A stretch of DNA of 64,000 nt. Origin: Anisakis pegreffii (lineage: Eukaryota; Nematoda; Chromadorea; Rhabditida; Anisakidae). The notes under the pieces were generated by a model, which saw only the letters and a program-made list of their open reading frames with translations, searched no databases and was not told the DNA's origin. A program made the translations under genes and the position numbers. Positions 42,606-57,315 of this stretch are shown in pieces. The DNA lies in contig JAPYMA010000018.1 in NCBI GenBank assembly GCA_035041965.1, positions 1 through 64,000 on the forward strand. Reading direction: 5' to 3'. Within the stretch, counting starts at the first letter, position 1, and each line of letters begins with the position of its first letter.

Positions 42606-45600
42606 AATCAATATTCACGAGCTCTTTCAACACCGACTTGTTGATTAATTCCAGCGGATGTTTCATTCATAAATTGATCAAAAAACGGAACGCGAACCTT
42701 CAAAACAGCTCACAGCATATCATAAAAGTATACACCATACAGCATTCCTATCAGAAGTTGCTTTCATTATGAGAAACTTTCATTAGGCAAGCGAGAAAGG
42801 ATGTTTAAAAAACAGAAAAATGGAGACGTGAGAACGTTGAGCTTCTTTCGATCAAATAGCAGATCAGAATTCAAAACACGAATTGGGACGGATTTCAGCG
42901 TGCTCGTACAGATGGTAGAACTTGTTTTTTTTTGATATTCAGAAGACAGTTCAGTTCTAATAATTCAGTAATTTGGCTAATACCTCACCAATCACCTCAA
43001 TCTCCAGTTGATCTCTTGGTGATCAAACCTGCTAATTCAAATGCACCTGATTAATAGTTACAGTCATATTGTTTTCTTCACCAGAAACTTCTGGAATGAT
43101 TGATGTTGAAAATGCCTCATATCGAAGATGTGCGAATTTCTGAAATTCATTTCTGATGTTAATTTCTTGTGATGTCATGAGTTGCTATTATTGCTTCATT
43201 GTTCTCATCCAACTAATTGGAACTGAATAACATTACACCTCGCCGGAACTATATCTCCCTCTCATATTGATCAAATCCTATTACTATACCAAAGCGTTGT
43301 TTTCCGAAGTGCTGTTCGCAGCAGTTATAAATAACACTTGAAGCAGACCGCAATTTAATAATATGATGAACATACACACCGAGCTAACTGGTCAATGTGA
43401 GCAAGCAAGAAAGGATAATAATCTGTATCACTATAGAGCTGAGAAAAGGATCGTTTCTAGTTTATGTTTTCATAACGCATTCGTTCCTGTTTTCCGTCGT
43501 CCATACTTCAGCCGACAACTGCTCAAAATTTTGAATAAGTAAGACAATATATGGCTGATCGTGAATCATATGCACTTCAAAAAGTTCATGTCATATGTTC
43601 AAAACATACTTACAGTGTGTTAAAGGTTAGAGGAGTTTCGAAATCTAATGATCAGTGTGATAAACTGTGCAATATCAGTGAAGAGAAATCAAATCAGATA
43701 AATCAGAGTGAAATATTCTGTCCATCAATTCCCAACCAGTGTTCACAACTATGTTCCCTGAATTGGAATCGCACGGCGATCAAATACGGCGATCAACAAT
43801 ACAAAAACATCCTCATAGTTCAAATGATGTGATAATAATTGCTGATGTATCAATTCAGGTATATCACATCAAGAATCAATGACAAGATTCACTCATATGT
43901 TTATGGAAATATTCAGTGTGATAGGACACAAACTATTATTGGATGCATGTGTCGGGTATGAACCAATGGAGGTATAAAATGATGCAATAATGTGCGAAAT
44001 TTTATCGAAATTATTTGTGCTGTTGAAGACATCTGTGGGTTGATGGAGTTTACAGCACTGGTTTGCACGATGAGCAAAACAAATTCGATACTTCTTTCGG
44101 TAAAAGTGAGCAACGACATTTCATTGAAAACTGGATGAAAAAACAGCCATTAAGAGAAGATTCATTGCTGTGAATTCGGTTTTCTTTTTGTTCATCTTGC
44201 TTAGTTTGTTATCCCTTAGGACATTGCAGATGAATATGTCGAATGGATAGAGGATATGTTGCATGTTCCATAAATATATTGACACATGGATGGTCATATA
44301 AAGTATGAACATTTGTGGATCGTGAACTCATTCGAATCGGAACGAATCGATGCGACCAAGCATTGAAACAAGCAAAGAAAACGTTGTTCACATTTATGTG
44401 ATGGCATTCTATTTCACACGTTATTGTCTCCATTTGGGATTATCAGCAGTGCGAGCCTTATTCATGCATGTGCCGCAAGCAATATTCTCATTCATCAATA
44501 AGCATCTCGTCGTATATCCTCAGCGGAACAACACAGTGTCGACCTTCGTACGAGCCTCAAGCACAATCGTTATTTTCTTGTTCACATCATCTTACACTTC
44601 ACATAGAGCACATTCGATGTCATGCTGTTGAGAAAGTACCATATCCTATTTCTACAACTATTAAAATGTTTGCTGAGTTATGGGTCCTCTTCTGAACCAC
44701 ATTGATTCCTCAGCCATTTCAATATTCTCTTTTCTTGTTCCTTAGCTCTCGTTTAAATCACAATATTCCTTATTTTTGCTAAATCATCGTCCTATTCACA
44801 CTCTATGTACGTATATCGTAGCCTCATTCCAATGAATTGAGATGTGGTATTCATTTGATGGTCATGGTTGTTAATATATAGGGGAGTAGCAAATCAACTT
44901 CGGGATAAAAGCTGATCGTTTTTGAAAATTCGAACAGTTTTGAATGACTGAACTATTGGTGCACAGATTCAAACATATGTATACGATGAGTTTGGTACAG
45001 ATTCCTCGAGGAAGTTGAAATTTCGCCGGATATTTAATTCAAAAGCACGAACGTTCAACGAATTACGACTATCACAAATACCTGATTGTGAGCGCAGAAT
45101 GAGACACACAGATAACGCAGAGCTTTATCAATGAAGAATTCTTCAAATTATTCTTGACTTTCAACATTTCTGGTTTAAATTAATTGTTCTTTTTTTGGTG
45201 GGCAGTTTCTCGTAACTTATTTTTGGTGAGCGAATTTATACAGTTGTTGTTCAAGAAGCAACCATAAGTGAAGCAAATAAAGGTACAATAAAACAACTTT
45301 CTGCTAACTATAAATAATTTAGTCTACGCTGATAACTCCGATAGAACTGTTATCCGCTTCGACAAAGAATAAACTTAATGTGAAACATTCGAAATTGTAT
45401 CAAACGAGCATCAAAGAGTGCTGAACTCGATAAAGCATTTTCATAGGGCAAGTTTGTACTTTTTAGAGGTAGCCCGGACTTAATGTGATCATTTGAAATA
45501 GCTGATGCTCAGTTAAAAAATTACATTGAGAGCAATTAAAATAATCAGAGTCACACTCGAACAGATGAATGGAATCAAAAAAGTTGTAAATGTGCCTTCA

Positions 45601-46103
45601 TTACTAAACAACATGTGGATAGATAGACGGTTGCGATTGCCGTTAATGTGTTTGTTCATTTTGATCGGCTGAATACGATTGTTTGCATTGCTTCTCATTT
45701 TGAGGTTTTTGGTAATGAATCGCTAGAGAATGCATTGTTTGCAGATGAAAATACTTGGAGTGTTAAACAGAATTGAAGTTTTCTGAATGACGATACGGCT
45801 GAACGGAAGCTTTACGAGGTAATACGTTCTCAGCAGCCATTTCTAGTCGGCATACTTTGCACGAACATAACCTATCACGAAGAAGCGATCACAGACCACA
45901 TTCCACTAAATAGCAGATCACGTCATGAAGCACACAGCCGATTCAGCAAATCCAGCTGGAGAGAGTCTCATTGTCAGCGAAATGGACAATGAGATTCTGA
46001 AAGGAAAATATCTGAACATAGATTAACTATCACTTTCTACAGCACTGAACTGTGCTGATAGTATTGATCAATACTGACAATACTGTTCAATCATAATGAA
46101 GTG

Positions 46104-46430
46104 TCAAGCTGAATAAATGATCGATTGCAATAGAGTGGGATTTGAATTGAAACTGAATGAGGATTTTCGAAAATGCTCAACGCTTCGGATAAAGCGATTG
46201 TGTAAGATACAGTATGATGAATGAAAGGAATCACAAATAACATGCAATTCATCGAGCGCAATAAATCCATAGTGGGATCTCGGAATATTTGAATCAGCTG
46301 CCCGTTGTCTAATATCACTGAAATCGAAAGATAAATTCACAGTCGGATATCGTGCACATAACATAACTAACAAATGACGTCTGCCACCACCACCCGAGCA
46401 TTTATCACAATGAGTAATCAGTTTTTTCAT
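46104..46430 (-). CDS. 108-codon ORF with ATG, unrecognised
   Basis: Starts MKKLITHCDKCSGGGGRRHL and continues DFSDIRQRAADSNIPRSHYG, then becomes Ser/Phe/Ile-rich as in chance ORFs. Only the first ~65 codons look protein-like; a gtgatt donor at about that point is possible. Could be a first exon. Confidence 0.22.
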   Translation of the reverse strand: MKKLITHCDKCSGGGGRRHLLVMLCARYPTVNLSFDFSDIRQRAADSNIPRSHYGFIALDELHVICDSFHSSYCILHNRFIRSVEHFRKSSFSFNSNPTLLQSIIYSA

Positions 46431-46727
46431 CGAGATGACGTGTGCTCGTTTGACGCGATTACGATTCGGCTTATTTCATGTAATAACAGTTTGATTGTAT
46501 CCATTCATACGACGATTATTTCTGCATTCTCATCAAAAATGTGCACAAGATAACCAAAAGCTACGTGGTAGCCCATTTTTGGATTTCAATTAGAGTTAGC
46601 ACACAATGCTAGCATAAAGCGGGAGAAAAGTACCAATGATGTGACGAAAAACAACGATGAATAACATCAAAGGAATAATAAAACATCAAAAATGATGAGA
46701 CCGAAGTAAATGAAAATAACTAAATTG

Positions 46728-46798
46728 AAATGGAAACAAACATGTTAACAATGATAATGTTATCGCATTATCATTCTTATAATGGTTATTTCCATTTA
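46728..46798. repeat. Nested hairpin
   Basis: Inner perfect arms aatgataatg / cattatcatt with loop ttatcg (46750-46775), enclosed by imperfect outer arms aaatggaaacaaac / gttatttccattt. Could be a small foldback element. Confidence 0.7.
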
Positions 46799-49700
46799 AG
46801 GTGAAAATAAGTGCGATATAATGGTAAATTAATAATACGAAATATCAAAATAGCATTAATGATGATAGTTACATCGCTCAAAATAATAATGAAAGCAGCA
46901 CTGATATTTTTGAACAATTCCATGGGTACTTAATGAAAATGACATCCACGGAGACCGAAATTATGTAGAATGAACATCTTCATGATGGAATTATCGAGCC
47001 ATATCATATGAAAGTAGTTTTCAAAGACAGCGCTAACATTGACTGAAATTCAAATGAAATTAAGCCAGTACTTCATGTAGAATTCTCCTATCAGTGTCTT
47101 AACATCTTTTCTCTGAAAGCTTACAACTTTGTGGTAGCATTCATTCCTGTATGGGAATAGTGTTCGCTTAAAAAACTGCCAAGTAGTTATTATTGCTAGC
47201 TGCACTTTTTCACTGACTCAGCGGTTTATGGTTTTGGGCTGATTTCGAATGCAAAAGCCATTTTCCATATTATTTTATCAAGGAGCTTTGTTAATGCTCT
47301 TCGAAATCCCGACACCACTCTAAGTTAAAATTATTCAAATTAGAGTGCTGTCCGCAGTTCTCACAGTCGAATTGATATTTTCGTTGATTTTGGAGCAGCT
47401 CCTTCTAAATATATTATACAATGCATTTCTCTGTTCTTGAGTTATTCGCATTTTCCATAATATTATGCGAAAAGGTGAAGAAATACATCTCACTGACGTC
47501 ACAGCAATCAGCACATGAAACCGAATATGTATTTTGATTCAACGTAGCAGACCGCATCAGAATGCTCGCAAACGGGATCATTCCCTAAGCAATGCTGATA
47601 AATGATAGCTCTCCAATGGTGGATTGCTAATAGCATAACACAGTGATGAACGGTATAATGAACAAACAAATTACACGTTTGAAAGCAGCGTGAAAAAATT
47701 TATTTAGAACTGACATAGCAATCAATTCAGCAAAGAAATGCTGAAGCAACTGAGAACTCTGCCTGATAACAGCACAACTCTGGAGCGATACTGAAAAAAG
47801 GATTGCATATTTGCAATCAACGCACGCAACTTATCCAAAATCAATAGCTCAATTCCACAAGAAAATTATTTAAATTCCATTAAGTCATCTCTCTCTCTTT
47901 GCAAATCTTTGCGAATATTCGAATTTTTATGATTCAAAAGATTTTAGCCAACGACACAGAATATGCAGAAAAGGCGATAGAATTAACTAATCGTGGATAA
48001 GAAACTGATTAAATTTCTAAACGACTGACGTTATATTGATCATGTAAATGAGTTGAGTGTCGATAAATAAACGAAGAATACAATTGATAATCCGCCAAAA
48101 TAAAATCGTTCTTTCTAAATTTCCAGTAAGGCTGTTCCGGTATAAGAATTTGCGAACCGCTCGTGTAAAAACTCCATCAACGCATTCACTGAATGTTCAA
48201 TAATTCTGCCGCAAGCACTGCGAATGTAATGAAGAAAACGGCGACACAAAAATCTATTCGAACAAATACAAATCGAAATTTTTGAATCCCTTCACTGATG
48301 AGACAGATGAATAATTTATAGTCGGTGAAGTTATGTGGTTGAACTGAACGTGATCGAACAAGAATTTCCCTGGGAATAATCCTCTGAACTGTTGCATGCA
48401 CATTCCAGAATCCATGACATTTTCATGGGGTTCAAACACTCCACTATTCATTCATAATATATCGGCCTCATTCCACAAGCAACAGATTGCAAAAGCAATA
48501 AACCTGGCTCTTTCTCATCACCATCATTCCATACGTGATAATTCACCGCATTCGGAGGTGAATATATCAAAAAGCAGTTTACAGTTACGAAACACCGAAA
48601 TACAACTTAACAAGACAGTTCGAGAAAGTTAATCTGACAGTTGTAGGATTAATCTGAAATATCTCCCATGGCGCCCATATCTAGAGCCGTCAAAACACAT
48701 GAATGTTTCATGACGTACGAAATGAACGAATGAGGATAAGTCTCCTTTACACAACGCGAACGCAATCAGAATTTAGAATTTCTCCAATAAAACTGAGCGT
48801 TGATCGCATAGTAAAAGCAGTTTAAATGATTCGAAATTCGTGTTACCTTTCACGTAAAGTTGATCATTGATCATTGAACTGCACGAATCTACTGTAGCCA
48901 AATTAAAAAAGAACTAAATTTCATTTGGTTGCATATGAATATTGAATATCTCAAACGTTACTCATTTCATTGTTTCATCCTCCCTATCGAAAAGAATTTA
49001 ACGTTCACTGTGCATCGAAATCAATTGACGATGATGACGATAACTATGAATTTCGTCGAATGGTGAGCTGATGAAGAAAGTGAAAAGTGATTTGATGTTA
49101 CTGGTGCTGCTGACATAAATGTCGGATGAATGCACCATCCCAATGCACAAAAGGCTTTGTGATAGCTGTTGGCGCGGTCGAGTAAGAGTGCACTCGAATT
49201 ATAGCAAGTGAGAAAGCTTATCTCTTATTACATTTTGAAAAAGGACATCAACGCTTAAACTACAGTGACTACTATATTGATCTAGCGAAGCATATGAAGA
49301 GATTTTGAATATGGATATGTATTCCCCTTCTCATTATAAAGTGAAACAGCATATGTATCATCGCGCTCTGGTGAGCATTTTCGGTTTTTTTTGTTCAAAA
49401 CTGACTGATACAGATGTAAGAACGGTGGGTTATTCAGTGATATGACATAAACAGATTACAGTCGGGAAAAATAATGCATCTATCTGAAAAGTTTCGCCGA
49501 TAAAGAAAGACGGCATTTCTGCCGAATAACACAAAAAAGATCGTACATTTATACAGATAATCGTCGATTCACACCACTGCGAGCGGAGGTTTCGTCTTAC
49601 GTGCGATTCGCTCGAAGGTCTGATCATGAAAACGTACCTTCATTGCAGAATTTTGCATTCAACGAAGGCGTTTTAAAACAACGAAACAAGAAGATAGCAT

Positions 49701-52700
49701 TATGGCAACAATTGGAATAACAGTATGAAACAATAAAATTTCATTGTTTCATAGTTTTGTTGATAGCAGTAGGTGTGAATCGTCTATAGACACAGTTAAA
49801 CAGGCTGTCATTAACTCGTAACAGTTTTGCTGATTGTGAGTAATATCTCTGCTTTGATCGCAGTGAATAAATTTTTTTGTGATTCTTCGTCTCAATTACA
49901 TCTCATCGCAAGCCGACACCTACATTAATCTTGGGACTGCTCTTATTTGAATATGTGAATTAGAAATGAAGCTTTCACGAATTTCTTTCTCATTCATGAC
50001 GATAATGTGAAAGTATTATCCGTTATACTTGCTCCAATCGGATTCATTTTTTTTTTACTTAGAAGGTGGTGAGATAAATAAGAACGAGTGAACATAATCA
50101 GTTCAATCTCATATCCAGTTGAAACGATCGGAATATCAAAAAAGACAATTGCAATAGGCGATAGCTGATAGAGTTCTTAGTTCTTTAGATCGATCATCAT
50201 CGTATACACGACTGATAGATAGCACAAGATTTTAGATTAGGTCATCAACCTGAACTTATACGATAAAATACCATTCATTTTCGGTCAATTATTTTGTCCT
50301 TTATTCGCGCTAACTGATACAATATGCAATGAACATGACGGAAACAGGGAACATTTCATTATGAGTAAACATGACACGTTGAGGAATGAAAAGCATTCGC
50401 AAAAATGACGAACACTTTAGTGTGATCTGCTCTCCTTGTGACGCTTTCCAATCAAGAAGATAAGCACTGCGCATAGAGGACAATTTTGAAGTATCCATTC
50501 AGATTGCTTGTTGAATTCGCCCTGATTCAACAAAATTTCTTCCGTCTTATAAACTCTACATTCATAGAATCAATATCAGTGCTTTGTTATGATGCGATTT
50601 TTTGGTTATCACATTTTTTAATCGACGAATTCAATTTTACTTCCATCCCATCACTGCAATAAAAAACTCTCAAACAAGCATTTCTATAATGAAATCAGGA
50701 ATCACCAAAGAGTGCTGTCGGTTGAGAATTACCTAATGAATACACTCTGCAAATGGATATAAGCACACTCGCGACAAACAATTTTTACTTTCTGTTCTCT
50801 GTTTCACTTCACAACTGGTTGCCTTATGCCACTTCAAACATCCGAATCGATTAATGAGATTAAATATCCCACCAACAAACCACGATTGATTCTTAATTAC
50901 CTTAACCCTCAACACTCTATTTATGCGCATTTGACCGATCTAATGAAAGCAACCTAAACAAACAGTAAACGCTTGTCAATCGTTTCAAAACAACTATTTC
51001 TTTACTCCTTGCATGAATAACGGCTTTCCGACTGAAAGTTCCACCCTCAACCAATTCATTGTCTGGCTCTGGCTCAGTCAATAACGGAATTCATGAGTTC
51101 CACACTAGTGAAGACTCAGATTGAGTTCGAGATTCTGAAGGAAAAGTTTTATTTTTATTTAAATGGTGCAACAAGTTACTTCAGAAAGAACTGATGGTAA
51201 GAAATGCTACATTTGAAAGAAATAAGACATTGTTTCAAAAACGACGAAACAATGAATCTCAAAGTCCATAAAGACAACTAAATTTCGAGATGTTTCGACT
51301 ATGAAAATATGAAATTTTTGATGAAGGCGGATAAGCCCATGTGATTTGTTTATGCAACAAACGCAAGAACCATTTCTTCATTCGTTTGTGCGTCTGATTA
51401 TACTCACTTGGGAAATATAAGAATGAATGGCTTGGATGTTGGTAATCGAATACATATTTCTTTGATTTTCAAAAAGCCATATCTAGAAAAATGTTCACCT
51501 CTTTTTTCATTTGCTGTGATACTATCGAATAAATATTGTTTCAAAATGGAGGAATCAACATAAAACATACAAAAATAAAGAACTGATTGCTTTAGACCAT
51601 TAAAATTTTTGTTGAACGATATAAATAGCCATTATGTATAAACTAATACGAGTGAGCTATATCATATAACATTCCGTGCTTCTATCAGCAATCATCTTAC
51701 GGGATCGGCAAATTCTAGACGAAATATCTCCAAAACAATCTTCATATCTATGAGCACCTACTAAATATCATTATTTCAAGTTACCCTATAAATGTACTTT
51801 GTAGTACACTTTCTTGAATACTGATACCTTCGAATTCAAGTGGCATCTTCGGCTGTGAAAAACTGCAATAACTGCAGTCAGATGTGAATGGATCCCAAAA
51901 ATAGCTCTGAATAATCACGAGTCCAGTTTCTATTGACGGTTTGAACAAGGTAGAATTCAACGGCCGTCGCTGCAACCTTGAAATAATGAGGATTCACGGT
52001 TCAAAAAAAAAACTGGAAGATGCGCACGCAAAGCCCTGTTTCGAATAAAACCACCGATGACAGTAATCTGCTGTATGGGAGGCGATATCAACAACAACCT
52101 TGAGCGTGATCGAGTTGAGATCGTACGAGGAATTGGTATAATGAATCCGATAAGATAGGAATCCATCGAACTGCTATAATGAATAGGCGTTAAGAGTGAC
52201 GGTGTGATGCAAATGAATTGCATTCAGTGGCTCTAATGAATAGCAAGCATTGCTAAGCTTTTTGGAATATTCAATACTAGAATCAATATGTACATTTAAT
52301 CAGAAGCAATAAAAATGATGAAAATATGCGAACGAATGAATCATTCGAATTTATGAATACTAAAATAGATTTCGCGCAGAAAACAGATTGTTTTCAGTCA
52401 CCCGAATAGACTATCACGTAGAGTTAGTCGATTTTACGTATGCAGAAAGTGGATTATATGGATATGCTGCTGTTCACTGTGAAGTCGATAACCAGAACTG
52501 CATGTCAAACGGATAGAAAGAAGCAACAGCTTCTATTCATATATAACACTTGGTTACTTTCTATGCTGACGTATTTTCCACGCATTCTCTTGAAGAGCAG
52601 TTCTTGGAGAGGAGAGCAGTTCCCAGTCTCCAAAGCAGAAAACTACCTTGACTCGGAAATTTGCTCCGTATCTTTTGCTTTTCTTATGCTCCCATCCCAT

Positions 52701-55533
52701 GCACATGGGCTAGCTTGTGTCTTCCGTATCAAGCATCTTTCTAAGCCAGCAACATGAGTGAAAGGACAAGAAGATTTCGAACGAATATCTGCAACTATAA
52801 CAATAGGAACTGTCAATTCACATCAATGTCACCGTTACTGCTGCTATCGTAGCAGAACTGATTTTAATTACATTAATGCTAAAAATGTTGAGGGCATAGC
52901 AATTACTGTAAGAAACCACAAAACGGAATAATAATAACTACAGTTATATGACTGAAAATAGCGATAACAGTTTTTAAAAAATAATCAATAACAATAGCAA
53001 TATCAGTAACAATGAGTTGAGCAATGAGACGAGGCAACGAATAGGTTGACATGACGGGGTACAGAGGTATAGATTGGAATAAATAACACTTAGAGATAAT
53101 GAATGCGCGAGATAACAGCTAACGATATGCTGCAAATAGAAGGATATTCCTGGAGTGTAGGTAAATGATAATGAATGAATCAGAGCACTTCTACGACCAA
53201 CACTGAACTTAATTTAGACTGAAAATCTCATACATACTCGTATATTTTTACATACAATATGCCTACGCACTTCTATGCATAGGAATAATGTTAGAACGTT
53301 ATGTATTTTCAGATGAAGCAGATGTACACCTATATAGGAAGCAGTAAATTATTGAGTTGAGGTATAGTAATAAGTAGTAAGTAATGATTAAGCATAGGTT
53401 GACGAGTAAGCATGCTGAGTTGTAGCATTGAAATGCAGTGGTTACATATCGCGTATATTGAGGATTATAGAATCAAATCAGCACTGGCAAGCAATAACTG
53501 CTAAGCTTAGCTCCCCACAGAGAACATTCTTTTCTTCTTTCATTGATGTTTGCATGCATAAATTCAACAGCAACATGAACATCGTCATCATGCATTCTTA
53601 TTTCTTTGTTCATTTCATTCGATCGCACTTAGACTTTTGCTAATCTGCCACATGCTTATACTGAAAGCAATACCGATGTTCTTACTTTTTTCATTTATTG
53701 TCGTTTTCCTTGTTCCGTTCATGTTCATTCGTTGCTCTCACTTACAGTTGCATGCCTTCATCTCATATCATTTACTTGGTGCTTTTCATCTCAATCATTC
53801 TTCAAGCATCCTTCATCATTCCTTACCCAAGAAGTCAGTCCAACCGGCCCGTAACTACAATTCTAAGAACTATATCCTGCAATCGTCAAAGCTTTTTCTC
53901 TTATCTGTGATCATGTTTATCGGTTACGCACTGCTGACTGGAAGGCTTTAGTTCCGCTAAACGCATAAATTCACTTACATTTTTACTTATGTTCACCTGA
54001 ATGAACGACTACTTACAGTCACGTTTTGTATCAGCTTCATGGTTTTCGCCTAGGTCCATAGTTTTTCGGCCTTATGCTCGGGAGTTTCATCTCGCCTGAT
54101 CTAACTCAGCATCATTCGAGCTCATTAGATCTTCCATTATTCCCGATCTTTCTCATGAAGATTTCGATTGATACTACGAGTGATTTCGATACTTTCAGTC
54201 ACTCTCGTCCACTCATTTATTCCTTCGCAAGTCTACTGCTGGCTATCGCATTCTTCAAGCATCTCAAGATCCTCGTTATGAAAAACTCACAGACTGATAA
54301 GCCTCGCTATAGAACATCAAAATTTACAAGCCAGTTCTGAGAAGGCACAGAAAGGTAGCAGTGAAAAGCATTAAACATTCTTCTTGTGTAGTCACTCCAC
54401 TCAAGATCGTTTGTGAATTCTAATCGCTCTTTGCATTTCCATCAATAACAGTGACTATGGTCCGCACTTGCATTCAACAATACTTCCCTGTTTCTGTTTC
54501 TTCTGAATACAGCCAACGCTTTTTCGCAACTAAATTAGTGATGTATCCATTATGAACTGATGAATACCTGCATATATTGGCAATCGGTTTATGAAGAGAA
54601 AATATGTTACTGCATAATGAACGCAATAATAATAAAACTGAAAATAACACATGCATTAATGATATCAGCATCGAAGCATCATTAACGTAACAAAGAGCTG
54701 TTGTCGTTCACAATTCTAAAGTTTTCTTAAACTTCAGCGAATCATTGTCAGTGGGAAAACTAAATGACGCGTTTTCATTGGAGGTTTGGATTTAGTGGTG
54801 GTAGATGGTGTGCGAAGTGAATGCTGCAAGAATGAATGCACGAGGAGATGGGCAAAACGAGTAAGAGAGAACTACGGATTTGATATGAAATTCGTGGTTT
54901 AGTTGGGAAAAACTAACGAACGAAATAAGCGTTAGCGACAGGGGTGTGGTTATGTGTGCTTGCATAACTGCCGAATTCCACGATTCAACGACCACGATGC
55001 CAAGAAGCATCGGAAAAACAATACCAGCATTCAACTAATACAATATGTGCATCCAGTACTTCAATGCTTCTGAAGTATCACTGCTTGAGAGTGTGGTGTG
55101 ATGTAGTCGTCACACATTTTTTGCACCTCTCGCGTCATGCAGATACACTTCATTCAAAAAGAACGTTTGAATCAACATAAAAAACCTAGTCGAGTAGGAA
55201 GCTGACCTACATTCTAAAGAAATACGTTTACATATTTGCCACTCAAGCAAAATTCAGTTGCGCCCTAGTGACTTCCGGTAAATATTGACGCAATCAAAAT
55301 TTTAGAGTACAGTTTCAGAAGTTGAATACTCCCTGACGAATTGACCGATGATATCATAGCTACGATGTGACCGCCGCAAAAAATTGAGTGCATTTCGCGA
55401 ACATTTCGAAGAATTACTTGCGAATGTTCACTTATTCAAAACATATGCCTATGAAGATCTTAGAAGCTAATTCCCGGGCAATGAATTCCTAGGATGAACT
55501 GACAACTCAAGATGTGCTTCGCATTCATTTTAG

Positions 55534-55694
55534 CACCATTCTCATCCGACCACGATTACATCACAGTGGGTGTTGAGAATGAAATGATTAACATACTAAA
55601 TATTCATAGACGAACATTGCAACAGAGAAAGCATAGAGGTCCCGTCAAGCAAAACAAATTGAATCGGATCAGTTGTTTTGATGTGGGCATATAA
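55534..55694 (+). CDS. Exon-like ORF upstream of the 58-kb gene (possible WD-repeat-like)
   Basis: After a strong acceptor (gcattcattttag) the frame reads FSSDHDYITVGVENEMINIL then NIHRRTLQQRKHRGPV and stops at 55694. The first part has the spacing of a WD40 blade (SSDHDYITVGVEN-INIL), a weak resemblance only. The donor is not clear. Could be an upstream exon of the gene ending at 58267. Confidence 0.32.
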
Positions 55695-56263
55695 TTGATT
55701 TACAAATGATGAGAACAATCTGAAGTGACGACCTTGGAATATAATCTTGTTGCATAGTTAAAGGATCCTTAAAGGATCATTAATGTGATACAAATGAATT
55801 TGTGAGTGATACGAATATATTAGTAATTAACAATAGTAAAAGTGGTACAAGCGGTAGTTGCAATAATGGTAATAATAACACGCATTCATGTAATTATATG
55901 AATATAATTCATCTTACTGCTTCATTTACTAATGCATTGACATATCATCAGTCCTATTTCAATAACCGATGATGGTTTCCGTGTTTTTGCTCTAGTTTTA
56001 TTGTTGTTGATGCCATTCAAGATCGACGAAGTCTTCTCGTAAAATCGCTAATTATATGTGACTATATAACAAATTTGCATTCTATGCGTCAATTCTGTCA
56101 TGTAATTACTCTTTTATGTTATTTATACTTAAATGAATAAATTAGCCAGCAATATTACTTACACAACCGTAACAATCCTATCTAACGTAAGAGTTTTAGT
56201 AGTTTTATTCTTATTCATGATAATGATTACTGACTGCTTGGGGACTTGTGAGTTTATAGAAAG

Positions 56264-56449
56264 ATGATTTTTGTTGGTGATAGAAACATGTCACAAAGGA
56301 TGCCACTAGAGTTTATAGATAAAGTACTGGTTGAGTCAACTCAACGATTTGCCGTTCTCAGTTCAGCGTATCCCTTCGAATCGATCATGATTTTAACTGT
56401 TCAACTGCACATTGATAAAAGTGCGTTTCAAATGTTAACCTGTTTATAA
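56264..56449 (+). CDS. Exon-like ORF, unrecognised
   Basis: Reads GDRNMSQRMPLEFIDKVLVE then STQRFAVLSSAYPFESIM and ends at TAA 56447-56449. Amino-acid composition is balanced, unlike the Phe/Ile/Ser-rich chance ORFs around it. Same strand and region as the 58-kb gene; splice sites not resolved. Confidence 0.25.
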   Translation: MIFVGDRNMSQRMPLEFIDKVLVESTQRFAVLSSAYPFESIMILTVQLHIDKSAFQMLTCL

Positions 56450-56771
56450 ACATATCTTCCCTTGATGTGGTAACAACGTTTTCATTCCCCTTCCACACAT
56501 TTTTCTTCGGTACGTTTCTTCTAAATTTTTGCTTTCACCTATTTTCTTGCCCTCGAAACTTTGGACGTTTTGAAAGCAGTAATATTCATTAGGAATCCAC
56601 CAAATCGGATAAGTACACGGATCGACGCAGTATAAAGTGAAATACAATCGCCAGCAAGAAGGCATTATACATATGACGTAAATCGCAAATACATTTATTT
56701 GCTTCACGTTTTCACTTATACCTCTAACTCACTTCGATTCGTGTATTTTGATGTAACAGAATTCGTTTCAG

Positions 56772-56964
56772 CGAGCATATGGTATCGTATGACTACATTT
56801 CCGATCAGTTCATGTTCACTTCTACTTCATATGCTTCTTCTGGTGGTTTATTTTCAAAATTATTAAGTGCTCACAAGTGCAATACGACAATATATCAACG
56901 TTCGCTGAAACATTTAAAATTTACTCCGGACTTATTCCATGTAATACCGTTAATTTTTCCATGA
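56772..56964 (+). CDS. Exon-like ORF, unrecognised
   Basis: Follows a good acceptor (attcgtttcag). One base, then EHMVSYDYISDQFMFTSTSY, GGLFSKLLSAHKCNTTIYQR and KFTPDLFHVI to TGA at 56964. A gtaata donor after LFH is possible. Candidate internal exon of the 55.5-58.3 kb gene. Confidence 0.3.
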
Positions 56965-57227
56965 ATTTGATACGTATCGTCCTTAGAATCGCTTCAATTT
57001 TATCACCGTTCAACAAACTTAAACAACGATTTGTTGACAAGTAGAGAAAAAAAATGAACGAAGCATGAGTCAATCCTATGAGTAGGTTCCATATTCACGG
57101 CGTTGGTAAGTGCAGCAAGGTGCACTGGCAAGGTTCGTTAAAATCTTCACGAAACATTGTTAAAAATTCCGAAGTTTTGATCGATTCATGGTCGCGTTGG
57201 AACTCAACCGGATAACCAACACGAGTT

Positions 57228-57315
57228 GAAAATCTTTATCCATTCAATCTGGCGAAAATATTTTCCCAACTCGACTGTTATTATATCCACATTATTGAAG
57301 AACAGATTGTAGAAA
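57228..57315 (+). CDS. Coding-like segment, unrecognised
   Basis: Reads RVENLYPFNLAKIFSQLDCY then YIHIIEEQIVEI up to a possible donor. An in-frame TAA lies immediately upstream and no clear acceptor was found. Listed because of protein-like composition and location between the other candidate exons. Confidence 0.2.

Larger units (their letters stand above)
39568..55533. other. Gene-poor AT-rich region
   Basis: 16 kb with only the repeats and weak exon-like ORFs listed separately. 53530-53960 is strongly pyrimidine-rich on the plus strand. The upstream promoter of a long unc-103 isoform would be at its left edge. Confidence 0.45.

Noticed and set aside
52440..52757. 105-codon plus-strand ORF
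   Set aside because: ATG start but random-looking composition, no splice-linked neighbours and no recognised motif.
53637..53951. 104-codon plus-strand ORF
   Set aside because: Same pyrimidine bias; hydrophobic random composition and an overlapping ORF in another frame.
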